Of a DNA stretch of 64,000 bases, positions 39,463 to 48,768 are shown piece by piece; position 1 is the first letter of the stretch; each line of letters opens with the position of its first letter. Source of the stretch: HGM12713 sp045593725 (lineage in GTDB: Bacteria; Bacillota; Clostridia; Oscillospirales; CAG-272). Under the pieces are notes generated by a model. It ran no database searches. It had not been told where the DNA came from and worked only from the letters and a program-made list of their open reading frames with translations. The position numbers and the translations under genes are program-made. Location: contig JAZNXE010000028.1 of the NCBI GenBank assembly GCA_045593725.1, forward strand, positions 1 to 64,000. Direction: 5' to 3'.

Positions 39463-41232
39463 ATGGTTGAAGGAAAAATACTTAAGGTTTCCGGACCTTT
39501 GGTCATAGCGCAGGGAATGCGTGAGGCGAATATGTTTGACGTGGTAAGAGTAGGCGATAAGCGGCTTATCGGCGAAATTATCGAGATGCACGGAGATAAG
39601 GCGTCTATACAGGTTTACGAGGAAACGGCAGGACTTGGAAGAGGAGATAAGGTGGTATCCACGGGTGCGCCCCTTTCGGTAGAGCTGGGTCCCGGTTTGC
39701 TTACTAATATTTACGACGGAATACAAAGACCCCTTGAGGCTATGCGTGCGCGTTGCGGCTCTAATATAACCAAGGGAATAGACGAGCCTGCTCTGGACAG
39801 ACAGAGGCTGTGGCATTTTGAGGCGCAGAGGGAGTTTGGCGACAGAGTAAAGGCCGGTGACGTTCTCGGTGTGGTTCAGGAGACCGAGGTGATTACGCAC
39901 AAGATAATGGTTCCTCCCGGAAAGGACGGAACGGTGGTAGAGCTTCGCACGGGAGATTTTAAAATAACAGACCGCATAGGAAAGATAAAGTATGACGACG
40001 GCACTATGGAGGATATCTCCCTTATGCAGAAGTGGCCTGTCCGTGTATCTCGTCCTTATGCTCAAAAGCTTCCTCCCGTTGAGCCTATGATATCGGGACA
40101 GAGAGTTATAGACGCCCTTTTCCCCATAGCCAAGGGCGGAACTGCTTGCGTCCCCGGTCCCTTCGGCTCGGGAAAGACCGTGGTGCAGCATCAGCTTGCG
40201 AAGTGGAGTGACGTTGATATCGTGGTATATATCGGATGCGGAGAGCGCGGAAACGAGATGACCGACGTTCTTCGTGAATTCCCCGAGCTTACCGACCCCC
40301 GCACGGGAAGGTCGCTTATGGAGCGTACCGTTCTTATCGCGAATACCTCCGATATGCCGGTTGCGGCGCGTGAGGCTTCTATATATACGGGTATCACCAT
40401 AGCAGAGTATTACCGCGATATGGGCTACTCGGTAGCGGTTATCGCAGACTCTACCTCCCGTTGGGCAGAGGCTCTGCGCGAGATGTCGGGTCGCCTTGAG
40501 GAAATGCCGGGTGAGGAGGGTTATCCCGCATATCTTACCAGCCGTTTGGCTCAGTTCTATGAGAGAGCGGGTAAGGTAGTATGCCTTGGCTCTGATGCAA
40601 GACAGGGTGCGCTTTCGGCAATCGGTGCGGTATCTCCTCAGGGTGGAGATATATCCGAGCCTGTTACTCAGGCTACTCTTCGTATAGTAAAGGTGTTCTG
40701 GGGTCTTGATGCGTCCTTGGCTTACAGAAGACATTTTCCCGCTATAAACTGGCTTAACTCCTACTCGCTCTACCGCGACAGGCTGAGCGATTGGTTCGGC
40801 GAGAAGGTTTCTAAATCCTGGATGAAGAACACGGGTAGATTGCTCAAAATCCTTCAGGAGGAGAACGACCTTCAGGAGATAGTTAAGCTTGTTGGTATGG
40901 ACGCCCTTTCGGCGGAGGACAGAATGACTCTGGAGCTTGCTCAGTCGATACGCGAGGACTTCTTGCAGCAGAGCGCCTTTGACGATAATGACAGCTATAC
41001 CGAGCTTGAAAAGCAGGCGGCTCTCATTGAGCTTATATTCTCCTACGGAGATAAGGCGAGCAAGGCGGTAGCCGACGGGGCGGATATAGACAAGATATCC
41101 ACTCTTCCCGTAAGAGAGAGGATAGGACGCGCGAAATCCGTGCCCTTTGCTGATTATAAGAGAGTTTATAAAGAGATAGACGAACAGCTTTCAAGAGAGC
41201 TTGACGCTCTTGTAGCAGATGCTAACGCTTGA
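39463..41232 (+). CDS. ntpA: V/A-type ATPase catalytic subunit A
   Basis: A 589-residue catalytic subunit. The N-terminal beta-barrel and the extra bulge (non-homologous region) of A-type subunits precede the nucleotide domain, whose P-loop is GPFGSGKTV starting at residue 232. Further motifs: YIGCGERGNEMTDVLREFPE (catalytic Glu), IADSTSRWAEALREMSGRLE, and the C-terminal helical bundle. It hydrolyses or makes ATP; with three B subunits it forms the head. An AGGCGTTTGGAGG site precedes ATG 39463. Confidence 0.96.
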   Translation: MVEGKILKVSGPLVIAQGMREANMFDVVRVGDKRLIGEIIEMHGDKASIQVYEETAGLGRGDKVVSTGAPLSVELGPGLLTNIYDGIQRPLEAMRARCGSNITKGIDEPALDRQRLWHFEAQREFGDRVKAGDVLGVVQETEVITHKIMVPPGKDGTVVELRTGDFKITDRIGKIKYDDGTMEDISLMQKWPVRVSRPYAQKLPPVEPMISGQRVIDALFPIAKGGTACVPGPFGSGKTVVQHQLAKWSDVDIVVYIGCGERGNEMTDVLREFPELTDPRTGRSLMERTVLIANTSDMPVAAREASIYTGITIAEYYRDMGYSVAVIADSTSRWAEALREMSGRLEEMPGEEGYPAYLTSRLAQFYERAGKVVCLGSDARQGALSAIGAVSPQGGDISEPVTQATLRIVKVFWGLDASLAYRRHFPAINWLNSYSLYRDRLSDWFGEKVSKSWMKNTGRLLKILQEENDLQEIVKLVGMDALSAEDRMTLELAQSIREDFLQQSAFDDNDSYTELEKQAALIELIFSYGDKASKAVADGADIDKISTLPVRERIGRAKSVPFADYKRVYKEIDEQLSRELDALVADANA

Positions 41233-41250
41233 TAAAGGAGGAGCTGCAAA

Positions 41251-42624
41251 ATGATTAGAGAATACAGAACCATAGAAGAAGTAGCAGGTCCTCTGATGCT
41301 TGTAAAGCAGGTGGAGGGCGTTAAATACGACGAGCTTGGGGAGATAGAGCTTCCCAACGGTGACGTTCGCCGTTGCAGAGTTCTTGAGGTTAATGGCAGG
41401 GACGTGCTGGTACAGCTCTTTGAGTCCAGCGCGGGACTTAATCTTGCTAACAGCAAGGTGAGATTTACGGGACACGGCGTTGAGCTCCCCGTATCTCAGA
41501 ATATGCTGGGACGTGTATTTAACGGAATGGGTGAGTCTATCGATGACGGCGCGAAGCTCATACCCGAAAAATCACTTGATATTAACGGAACGCCTATAAA
41601 TCCCGCAGCGAGATATTACCCCTCTGAGTTTATTCAGACTGGCGTATCCACCATAGACGGACTTAATACTCTGGTAAGAGGACAGAAGCTTCCTATATTC
41701 TCAGGCTCGGGTCTGCCCCACGCAAACCTCGCGGCTCAGATAGCAAGACAGGCAAAGGTTCGTAACTCCGACTCTAAGTTTGCCGTGGTTTTCGCTGCTA
41801 TCGGTATCACCTTTGAGGAGGCGGATTTCTTTATCTCCGACTTCAAAAAGACGGGGGCTATCGACCGTACGGTGCTGTTTATAAATCTGGCATCCGACCC
41901 TGCCATAGAGAGAATTTCCACTCCCCGTATGGCACTGACGGCGGCTGAATATTTAGCATTTGAGTGCGATATGCACGTTCTTGTAATAATGACCGATATC
42001 ACCAACTACGCTGAGGCACTGCGTGAGGTGTCTGCCGCCCGTAAGGAGGTTCCCGGACGCCGTGGATATCCCGGATATCTCTACACCGACCTTGCTACAA
42101 TGTATGAGAGAGCGGGAAGAAAGATGGGCTCGGAAGGCTCTATCACGATGATACCTATACTCACTATGCCCGAGGACGATAAGACCCACCCCATTCCCGA
42201 CCTTACGGGATACATTACCGAGGGACAGATAATTCTTTCCCGTGAAATGTACAGAAAGGGATATATGCCTCCCGTTGACGTGCTTCCCTCACTGTCAAGA
42301 CTTAAGGATAAGGGAATAGGCGACGGCAAGACACGTGAGGACCACGCGGGCACGATGAACCAGCTCTTCTCAAGCTACGCGAGAGGTAAAGAGGCTAAGG
42401 AGCTTATGGTGGTGCTGGGTGAGGCGGCGCTTACTCCTATGGACAGACTGTACGCTAAGTTTGCCGACGAGTTTGAGGCAAGATATATCAATCAGGGCTT
42501 CTACGAGAACAGAAGCATTGAACAGACCCTTGACCTCGGCTGGGAGCTTTTGGCGATACTTCCAAAGAGCGAGATGAAGCGTATCAAGCCCGAATTTGTT
42601 GAGAAGTACTGGAAGGGCAACTGA
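41251..42624 (+). CDS. ntpB: V/A-type ATPase non-catalytic subunit B
   Basis: A 457-residue regulatory subunit paired with A. It opens REYRTIEEVAGPLMLVKQVE. In place of the P-loop it has IFSGSGLPHANLAAQIARQA, and then VFAAIGITFEEADFF. MTDITNYAEALREVSAARKE, then VPGRRGYPGYLYTDLATMYE is the B-subunit signature. It lies 18 bp after subunit A with AAGGAGGAGC before ATG 41251. Confidence 0.96.
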   Translation: MIREYRTIEEVAGPLMLVKQVEGVKYDELGEIELPNGDVRRCRVLEVNGRDVLVQLFESSAGLNLANSKVRFTGHGVELPVSQNMLGRVFNGMGESIDDGAKLIPEKSLDINGTPINPAARYYPSEFIQTGVSTIDGLNTLVRGQKLPIFSGSGLPHANLAAQIARQAKVRNSDSKFAVVFAAIGITFEEADFFISDFKKTGAIDRTVLFINLASDPAIERISTPRMALTAAEYLAFECDMHVLVIMTDITNYAEALREVSAARKEVPGRRGYPGYLYTDLATMYERAGRKMGSEGSITMIPILTMPEDDKTHPIPDLTGYITEGQIILSREMYRKGYMPPVDVLPSLSRLKDKGIGDGKTREDHAGTMNQLFSSYARGKEAKELMVVLGEAALTPMDRLYAKFADEFEARYINQGFYENRSIEQTLDLGWELLAILPKSEMKRIKPEFVEKYWKGN

Positions 42625-42655
42625 TAGGCACAAATAAACGAAAGGTCAGAAGGAC

Positions 42656-43327
42656 ATGGCAGAGATAAGAGTAAATCCTACCCGAATGGAGATGAAAAAG
42701 CTTCAGGGAAGATATACTACGGCGCGCCGCGGGCATAAGCTCCTCAAGGACAAGAGAGATGAGCTGATGAAGCAGTTTCTTGAGGTAGTCCGAGAGGACA
42801 AGGCACTGTGTGAGCGGGTAGAGGACGCTTTGGAGAAATATTATCGGGGATTTTCGGTGGCAAGCGCCTCGTCAAACCCGAGGATGATAGAGGAAGCTCT
42901 CATATCCCCCAAAAAAGAGTGTGGGGTTGAGGTTTCTTATAAAAATATGATGAGCGTCACAGTGCCAGAATTCGGGCTTGCGGCATCGGGAGAGGCTACA
43001 GCGGAGAGCTTTAATTACGGTTTGGCTTTCACCTCGGGTGAGCTTGACGTATCTCTACGTGAGCTTAATGGAATACTCGGTGACCTTCTGCGTATGGCGG
43101 AGCTTGAAAAGAAGGCTCAGCTTCTCGCAGAGGAGATAGAGAAAACACGACGCCGCGTAAACGCGCTGGAGTATATTATGATGCCTCAATATCTTAAGGC
43201 TATTAAGTCTATTAAGATGAAGCTTGACGAAAACGAGCGTGGAAATACCACAAGGCTTATGAAGGTAAAGGATATGATGCTTAAGGCTCAAAGGCAGACC
43301 TCAAAGCCTGAGGATGATGAGGAATAA
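42656..43327 (+). CDS. ntpD: V/A-type ATPase subunit D (central shaft)
   Basis: A 223-residue coiled-coil shaft protein. The N-terminal helix EIRVNPTRMEMKKLQGRYTT, then GHKLLKDKRDELMKQFLEVV, and the C-terminal helix RRVNALEYIMMPQYLKAIKS with ENERGNTTRLMKVKDMML are diagnostic. It turns inside the A3B3 head and carries torque to subunit C and the K ring. It is the last gene of the nine-gene operon H-I-K-E-C-F-A-B-D; a strong terminator follows. Confidence 0.95.
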   Translation: MAEIRVNPTRMEMKKLQGRYTTARRGHKLLKDKRDELMKQFLEVVREDKALCERVEDALEKYYRGFSVASASSNPRMIEEALISPKKECGVEVSYKNMMSVTVPEFGLAASGEATAESFNYGLAFTSGELDVSLRELNGILGDLLRMAELEKKAQLLAEEIEKTRRRVNALEYIMMPQYLKAIKSIKMKLDENERGNTTRLMKVKDMMLKAQRQTSKPEDDEE

Positions 43328-43334
43328 ACGAAGA

Positions 43335-43371
43335 CATAAAAAATCCGACAGGTGACTGTCGGATTTTTTAT
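43335..43371 (+). terminator. Terminator of the V/A-ATPase operon
   Basis: AAAAAATCCGACAG, GTGA loop, CTGTCGGATTTTTT; stem of 14 bp, ending in a T-run. Confidence 0.9.
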
Positions 43372-43385
43372 GTCAGGTAAAACAA

Positions 43386-43413
43386 AAGGGAACATCCCAC
43401 GGATGTTCCCTTT
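43386..43413 (-). terminator. Terminator of rplJ-rplL
   Basis: AAAGGGAACATCC and GGATGTTCCCTTT form a 13-bp stem; on the minus strand TTTTGTTTT follows. Confidence 0.8.
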
Positions 43414-43437
43414 ATGTCTGCCTTAAGTAGAGTTAAA

Positions 43438-43815
43438 TTACTTAACCTCAACCTCAGCGCCAGCCTCTTCAAGAGCCTTCTTAACAGACTCAGCCTCGTC
43501 CTTAGCAACGCCTTCCTTGATTGTCTTAGGAGCGCTCTCAACGAGATCCTTTGCGTCCTTAAGTCCAAGACCTGTAAGCTCACGAACTACCTTGATAACG
43601 TTGAGCTTGCTTGCGCCTGCTGCCTTAAGAACTACGTCAAACTCGGTCTTCTCCTCAGCTGCTGCTGCGGGAGCTGCGCCTGCTGCAACTACGCCTACGG
43701 GAGCTGCTGCGGATACGCCAAATTCCTCCTCAACTGCCTTTACGAGGTCAGCGAGCTCAATAATAGTGAGAGACTTTATCTCTTCAAGAATGTTTGTAAT
43801 CTTTTCGGATGCCAT
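43438..43815 (-). CDS. rplL: 50S ribosomal protein L7/L12
   Basis: A 125-residue stalk protein. N-terminal dimerisation domain with ILEEIKSLTIIELADLVKAV, an Ala/Pro/Gly hinge (about 38-54), and the factor-binding C-terminal domain with EFDVVLKAAGASKLNVIKVV and LGLKDAKDLVE. It recruits translational GTPases to the ribosome. AAGGAGGAAT precedes the ATG. It lies downstream of rplJ on the minus strand, with 95 bp between them. Confidence 0.97.
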   Translation of the reverse strand: MASEKITNILEEIKSLTIIELADLVKAVEEEFGVSAAAPVGVVAAGAAPAAAAEEKTEFDVVLKAAGASKLNVIKVVRELTGLGLKDAKDLVESAPKTIKEGVAKDEAESVKKALEEAGAEVEVK

Positions 43816-43910
43816 TTTTGTATTCCTCCTTAAATGGAATTAAATTAAATTTTTTTTGTTTGCGTTCTTACGCTGAAATTATGATACCTTTCGGTACAGT
43901 GTTGCAGGGC

Positions 43911-44456
43911 TTAAGCCTCTGCGGGAGCTTCTGCTGCTTCTTCTGTTGCAGCGGGAGCTGCTTCGCCGTCCTTGTCCACCACTGCCTGGAGAGCATATGC
44001 GAGACCGTAGAGAGGACTCTTGATGCTTCCGAGAAGCTTTGCAATGAGAACTTCCTTGGAAGGAATGTCAGCGAGGGTGTTAACGGTATTTGCGTCAACA
44101 ACTGCGCCGTCAAGGTAACCTGCGAGTATCTGGAAGGACTCAACCTTCTCCGCATATTCCTTGAGAACCTTCGCGGGAGCAACGGGGTCTGTTGTTCCGA
44201 TAGCGATAGCTGTCATACCCGTAAGGTACTGCTTCATATCGCCAAGTCCGACTTCATCACAAGCTCTGCCGGTGAGAGAATTCTTCATTACCATGTACTT
44301 AACGCCTGCTTCGCGAAGAGCCTTACGCATCTTTGTATCAGCGTCAACGGTGATACCCTGATAGTTAACTACAACGCCTGCGGGAGAATTCTTGAGCTGC
44401 TCGGCAAGGTCTGCAACAATAGCCTGCTTTTGTTCGAGAATGGATTTGCTGGGCAT
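43911..44456 (-). CDS. rplJ: 50S ribosomal protein L10
   Basis: A 181-residue stalk base protein, starting PSKSILEQKQAIVADLAEQL. Family blocks: VVVNYQGITVDADTKMRKAL, VMKNSLTGRA, GTTDPVAPAKVLKEYAEK, LYGLAYALQAVVDK. The C-terminal about 20 residues are Ala/Glu-rich, a common tail. ATG 44456 is preferred to an upstream frame opening at 44525, because AACAGGAGGTAAAACA lies before it and the longer version would run through the leader. In most Firmicutes rplK-rplA lie upstream and rpoB downstream; neither is here. Confidence 0.97.
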   Translation of the reverse strand: MPSKSILEQKQAIVADLAEQLKNSPAGVVVNYQGITVDADTKMRKALREAGVKYMVMKNSLTGRACDEVGLGDMKQYLTGMTAIAIGTTDPVAPAKVLKEYAEKVESFQILAGYLDGAVVDANTVNTLADIPSKEVLIAKLLGSIKSPLYGLAYALQAVVDKDGEAAPAATEEAAEAPAEA

Positions 44457-44619
44457 TTGTTTTACCTCCTGTTGAGAATAGCTGACAGCGGAAATAAAAA
44501 ACTTCCTTCCGAAAGGGCGCAGCACCCCGAGGAAGAAAGATTACGAAAAAATATACGTTCTTTTTTCTCCTCGGCAGGAAAGCTTGCGCCTTTACGGGAA
44601 CCTGCTGTCTTTGGATAAC
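44457..44619 (-). promoter_or_regulatory. L10 ribosomal-protein leader with attenuator
   Basis: The rplJ mRNA leader has the conserved parts of the Firmicute L10 leader: AAAGACAGCAGG near the 5' end and CCTGCCGAGGAG further on, which form the L10-L12 binding stem. Then comes a separate hairpin, CTTTCTTCC / GGAAGGAAG (complement 44502-44539) with TTTTTT (44496-44501), a Rho-independent attenuator. Excess L10(L12) would bind and favour termination. Confidence 0.88.
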
Positions 44620-44625
44620 GGATAT

Positions 44626-44653
44626 ATTATACCACAAAAAAGAAGTTTGTCAA
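44626..44653 (-). promoter_or_regulatory. Promoter of rplJ-rplL
   Basis: On the minus strand TTGACA (complement 44648-44653), 16-bp spacer, TATAAT (complement 44626-44631). Confidence 0.8.
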
Positions 44654-44686
44654 TAGTTTTTTTGAAAATAAATAAATTTTTTATTT

Positions 44687-45235
44687 TTACTTGTCCGTAG
44701 GGTTGTTTTTCAGAACCCGTTGAGCGAACTCCACAAGTCTTTCGCGAAGCCAAAGAGGTTCTATTACCTTTATATCAGCTCCCGTGGACATAATTATTCC
44801 TATAAAAAGCTCAACGCTGGGGAACTCACAGCGATAGCGGTGGTGCGGTTCATCGGAAACTATGAAGCCGCGGAGATTGAGAACGGTAATTCTGTCCTTT
44901 ATTTCCAGTATGGCGGTATAGGGGAGCTGAAGCTGCATAACGGCGCGCTCGGCGTTCTGGGTGTCAAAATTGCGCATACCTCTCCACACGTCGTGGATAT
45001 CCATATCATTTTCTGTTTCAAGAACCAGTGGAATCGAGTATTTTTCAGTATAGTAATAGCCCTTATGGAGGGGGGAATAGCGCATAGGCGCGCCAAGCTC
45101 TCGGCGCATATAATCCACGTCCCTTTGCGCCTGACGGGGAGATATGGAAAACTTGTCGGCCAGATGAGCGGCGTTGGGATAGCAATTCTCGGATATCATT
45201 TTATGAAGCCACTGTATGCGGTCGTTAGCGCTCAT
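44687..45235 (-). CDS. HTH/WYL-domain transcriptional regulator
   Basis: A 182-residue regulator. The N-terminus is a DeoR-type winged helix (NDRIQWLHKMISENCYPNAA, then HLADKFSISPRQAQRDVDYM). The C-terminal part (about 75-182), with ITVLNLRGFIVSDEPHHRYR, EFPSVELFIGIIMSTGADIK and LWLRERLVEFAQRVLKNN, looks like a compact WYL domain with the final WCX-like part. WYL proteins sense ligands, often nucleic acid, and control DNA repair or defence genes. Immediately upstream on the same strand (22 bp) is an unknown membrane protein; they may be co-transcribed. No defence genes are nearby, so the target is unknown. Confidence 0.8.
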   Translation of the reverse strand: MSANDRIQWLHKMISENCYPNAAHLADKFSISPRQAQRDVDYMRRELGAPMRYSPLHKGYYYTEKYSIPLVLETENDMDIHDVWRGMRNFDTQNAERAVMQLQLPYTAILEIKDRITVLNLRGFIVSDEPHHRYRCEFPSVELFIGIIMSTGADIKVIEPLWLRERLVEFAQRVLKNNPTDK

Positions 45236-45257
45236 ATCCTATCTCCTCTCTAAAGAT

Positions 45258-46139
45258 TTATTCTTGGTCTGCGGAGCTTTCTTCATTGGAAAAGCCGTTG
45301 GCTTCCGCCTTATCCTGCTCCATAAGAAGGATTACCGCTCTTGTCACGGCGTAAATCAGGACACCGAGAAGCACAAGCTCGGTTACTTTTATGGAATTAT
45401 CCTCATAAGCTCCACACAGCTTTCCTATTATGGAAGGCAGGGTAGCAGAGAAAAGCGTGAGGATGGACACCGAGAGATAGCAGTAATAGCTCCTTTCCTT
45501 TGCCATTTTGCACATAGCGCGAAGCTCACCCACAGTGAGGAGAGCAGCGCCCACGTAGCCGAAATGGAGAAAGAGCTTGTCTGGGGAATTCATAGGCACT
45601 AAAAAGTCGGTGTAAGACTCCATCCAAGCCAGAGCAATCCAAAGAATAAAGCCGACTCCGCACAGCACCGTGAAATTGCTTGTCTTCTTTGATATTACTA
45701 AGGAAATGAAGAATATAGCCGAAATTACGGTGGCGAAGAGCGCAAGCATCAGGTAAAAGACTTCAAGGGCGGCAGAGGTTGCCTGCTTTGAGGACGCATA
45801 CGTACCCGCTGTCTTTATTGCGTCGGGTATGGGCGCCGCGGCGAAAAATATCTGGCAGACAAGCATAAGGGCGGGTACAGCCGCAGTGTAACGCGCCCCA
45901 GCGCTTGGCTCACATACCTGCTCGTCCTTACATAGGATAAGGAAGGGAAGAAGTATAAAGCCTATGGCGGCAAGGGCGAAAAAGACGTTAGATATTATTG
46001 GAAGTATAGCTCCCGATGAATAATAGGATATCTCCTTGTCGTAGGCAAAGAGCACGCTCATAAGTCGAAGGACCGCGCCCAGTAGTCCCCCTGTTAAAGA
46101 TAAAATTAAAATTATACTGCGTTTGTTAGAAGAGTTCAT
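45258..46139 (-). CDS. Unknown multi-pass membrane protein
   Basis: A 293-residue membrane protein with about eight hydrophobic segments, starting with NKRSIILILSLTGGLLGAVL after a short basic N-terminus (inside-positive). The segments are separated by short loops, and the C-terminus is a polar acidic tail (EANGFSNEESSADQE). I recognise no transport motif or catalytic residue. It lies 22 bp upstream of the WYL regulator on the same strand and after a TATAAT-containing AT-rich leader. The pairing suggests the regulator or the membrane protein sensing something for the other, but this is inference. Confidence 0.7.
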   Translation of the reverse strand: MNSSNKRSIILILSLTGGLLGAVLRLMSVLFAYDKEISYYSSGAILPIISNVFFALAAIGFILLPFLILCKDEQVCEPSAGARYTAAVPALMLVCQIFFAAAPIPDAIKTAGTYASSKQATSAALEVFYLMLALFATVISAIFFISLVISKKTSNFTVLCGVGFILWIALAWMESYTDFLVPMNSPDKLFLHFGYVGAALLTVGELRAMCKMAKERSYYCYLSVSILTLFSATLPSIIGKLCGAYEDNSIKVTELVLLGVLIYAVTRAVILLMEQDKAEANGFSNEESSADQE

Positions 46140-46226
46140 AGAAAGACTCCATATAAAAATATATATATCCTATTATATACCGAATTTTTGAACGTGGTGT
46201 AAACAAAATAAAAAAAGTAAAAATAA

Positions 46227-46275
46227 GAGAGGTTGCTTCATTTGTTACACGGCTTGTTAATGAAGCAGCCTCTCT
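46227..46275 (-). terminator. Terminator of clpC
   Basis: AGAGAGGTTGCTTCA (46227-46241) and TGAAGCAGCCTCTCT (46261-46275) form a near-perfect 15-bp stem (one G-T pair). On the minus strand a T-rich tract follows. Confidence 0.8.
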
Positions 46276-46278
46276 GTT

Positions 46279-48687
46279 TTATTCAAAGGAGAAGTCTATA
46301 TTTTGTTCCTTGACGCTTATTTTTATGGGGCTGTGCCTGAGGTGCGGAAAATCCACTATGCGCTGCGACAGGGGAGTTTCTATTAAATCACGTATTTCTC
46401 TGCGTATGGGACGCGCCCCCATATCCTTATGGCGGGAAAAGCATCTTTGGGCTATAAGCGCGGATACCTCGGGTGTGACGGTAAGCATAATGCCCGACTC
46501 CGCCGCCTGCGCCTGCAGACGGTCGAGCAGCAGACCGCTTATTCTGCAAAGCTCGTTTTCGCCAAGCTCGGAAAAGAGTATTATCTCGTCTATCCTGCCT
46601 AAGAATTCGGGCTTAAAAAATTCCTTAAGCTTTTTGTGAGAGCGGAGGTCGCCGCTTTGTGGGGATGCGCTCTCAGAGAAGCCCAGAACGGCGCTTTTGC
46701 GTTCCCGAGATGTGATGAGATTAGAGGTCATTATTATGACCGTGCTTGTAAAGTCGGTCACTCTTCCCGAGGAATCGGTGAGAACCCCGTCCTCAAGTAT
46801 CTGGAGCAGAACGTGGAATACGTCGGGGTGGGCTTTTTCTATCTCATCAAGCAGTATTACCGAATAAGGGCGTCTGCGTACCTTTTCGGTAAGGATACCG
46901 CCCTCGCCGTAGCCTACGTATCCGGGGGGCGCGCCTATAAGCTTTGATACGCTATGCTTCTCCATATATTCCGACATATCCAGCCTGATAAGAGCATCCT
47001 TTTTGTCAAACAGCACCTTTGCCAAGGCTCGGCACAGCTCGGTCTTTCCCACTCCCGAGCTGCCCAAAAATAGGAACGAGCCTGTGGGACGGCGCGGGTC
47101 GCATATTCCGCTCCTTCCTCTGCGGATAGCGCCTGCCACGGCGCTTACGGCGGCATCCTGACCTATTATATATTCCGACAGAGCTTCTTCTATGCGTGAA
47201 AGCCTACCGTCATCCGAATCGCTTATGCTTTGCGTAGGAATGCCCGTTTGCTCACTGACCACAGCGGCTATATGCTCGGCGGTGAGGGTGGGGCAGGTGG
47301 GGAGCACCCGCTCTAAGGTAATGACGGGAGAGCTTGTCATAAGAGAATGCTCCTGTGCCGATATCCTTGAGGCTTCGTCGAAATCTCCTCTTTTTACAGC
47401 TTCCTCCTTTCTGCGCTCCGAGGAATCACAGAGGTCGGGGACAGAGGCGCAAAGTGTGGAGAGCCTGAGCCTTGCCGCCGCTTCGTCTATAAGGTCTATT
47501 GCCTTATCGGGAAGAAATCTGTCGTGTATATAGCGCACCGATAATCTTACAGCTTCCTGTATAGCGCTGTCGCTTATCTGTATATTGTGATGCCTTTCGT
47601 ATCTGTCCTTAAGACCGGAGAGTATCGTTATGGCTTCTTCCTGAGAGGGTTCCTCCAGCCTTATGGGCTGGAAGCGCCGCTCAAGGGCGCTGTCCTTTTC
47701 TATGTGGGAGCGATATTCCGCGGGAGTGGTAGCGCCTATCATCCGTATCTCTCCCCGTGATAGGGCGGGCTTGAGGATATTGGATGCGTCGATAGCTCCC
47801 TCCGCCGCTCCCGCGCCAACCATAATGTGCATTTCGTCAACGAAAAGGATGACAGAGGGATCTGCCTTAACCTCCTCTATAACACCCTTTATTCTGTCCT
47901 CAAATTCTCCTCTGAATTTAGCTCCGGCTATCATAGAGGATATGTCAAGGGTTATTATCCTTTTGTCCGACAGCTCCGCGGGGACGTTCCCTGTGACGAT
48001 ACGCTGAGCCAGACCCTCCACTACCGCGGTTTTGCCAACCCCCGGTTCGCCTATAAGGCAGGGATTGTTCTTTGTTCTGCGGCAGAGTATGCGTATAAGC
48101 CGCTCGCTTTCGGTATCACGGCAGAGCACAGGGTCGGTCTTTCCGTCGCGGGCAAGCTCGGTAAGGTCTTTTCCGTATGACAGAAGAACACTTTTCTTGC
48201 CCTTTTTTGCCTGTTCGTCCGCACGGACCGAGCTTTCCTTGACACGTGAGGGGGTACTGCCAAGATACGCCGAAAGGTCTGCCTTTAATTCTGATATGGA
48301 TATACCGCTCATCTCCAGTAGGCGGAAAGCCACGCAATCGCGGCGGTTCAGCAGAGCTATGAGCAAATGCTCAGTACCGACGTATCTTATTCCGTTCTTT
48401 TCCGCTTCCTTGGCTGCGTTCTCGATTATCAAGTGCAGCCGCGGTGTCATATCCTTTGAGCCTATGTCGCTTTGTGAGCCGATCCCCATGTAGTCGCTTA
48501 TGCTCTTTCTCAGCTTTGCCTCGTTTGCTCCTCTGAGGGTGAGTATGCGCGCGGCAATGCTTTCTTTTTGTTGTATAAGCCCGAGCAGAAGATGCTCTGT
48601 GCCGATATAGCTGTGCCCAAGCTCCTCTGCCGCTTCGAGGGCAGAGGATAGAGCGTCTTGGGCCTTTTGGGTGAATTTATTAACCAT
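46279..48687 (-). CDS. clpC: ClpC-type AAA+ unfoldase
   Basis: An 802-residue Hsp100 ATPase that unfolds proteins for ClpP and whose action is directed by MecA. Two N-terminal Clp repeats (HSYIGTEHLLLGLI near 25-38 and GIRYVGTEHLLIALLN near 99-114). AAA-1: GEPGVGKT (213-220), Walker B FVDE (282-285). The middle domain (about 410-450) is the short ClpC type (ERRKEEAVKRGDFDEA). AAA-2: GSSGVGKT (542-549), VILLDEIEKAHPDVF, and the ClpP-docking loop tripeptide LGF in SAVLGFSES. No ctsR, mcsA or mcsB is adjacent; instead mecA and three cell-wall genes lie upstream on the same strand. Start ATG 48687 is 81 bp after the gene before it. Confidence 0.93.
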   Translation of the reverse strand: MVNKFTQKAQDALSSALEAAEELGHSYIGTEHLLLGLIQQKESIAARILTLRGANEAKLRKSISDYMGIGSQSDIGSKDMTPRLHLIIENAAKEAEKNGIRYVGTEHLLIALLNRRDCVAFRLLEMSGISISELKADLSAYLGSTPSRVKESSVRADEQAKKGKKSVLLSYGKDLTELARDGKTDPVLCRDTESERLIRILCRRTKNNPCLIGEPGVGKTAVVEGLAQRIVTGNVPAELSDKRIITLDISSMIAGAKFRGEFEDRIKGVIEEVKADPSVILFVDEMHIMVGAGAAEGAIDASNILKPALSRGEIRMIGATTPAEYRSHIEKDSALERRFQPIRLEEPSQEEAITILSGLKDRYERHHNIQISDSAIQEAVRLSVRYIHDRFLPDKAIDLIDEAAARLRLSTLCASVPDLCDSSERRKEEAVKRGDFDEASRISAQEHSLMTSSPVITLERVLPTCPTLTAEHIAAVVSEQTGIPTQSISDSDDGRLSRIEEALSEYIIGQDAAVSAVAGAIRRGRSGICDPRRPTGSFLFLGSSGVGKTELCRALAKVLFDKKDALIRLDMSEYMEKHSVSKLIGAPPGYVGYGEGGILTEKVRRRPYSVILLDEIEKAHPDVFHVLLQILEDGVLTDSSGRVTDFTSTVIIMTSNLITSRERKSAVLGFSESASPQSGDLRSHKKLKEFFKPEFLGRIDEIILFSELGENELCRISGLLLDRLQAQAAESGIMLTVTPEVSALIAQRCFSRHKDMGARPIRREIRDLIETPLSQRIVDFPHLRHSPIKISVKEQNIDFSFE

Positions 48688-48768
48688 AGGAACCTTCTTT
48701 TTTTATTTTATCTTTCTTTAAGGATTATAGACACAAGTGGGTCGTGCTTATGCTGTTATATTAAAATT

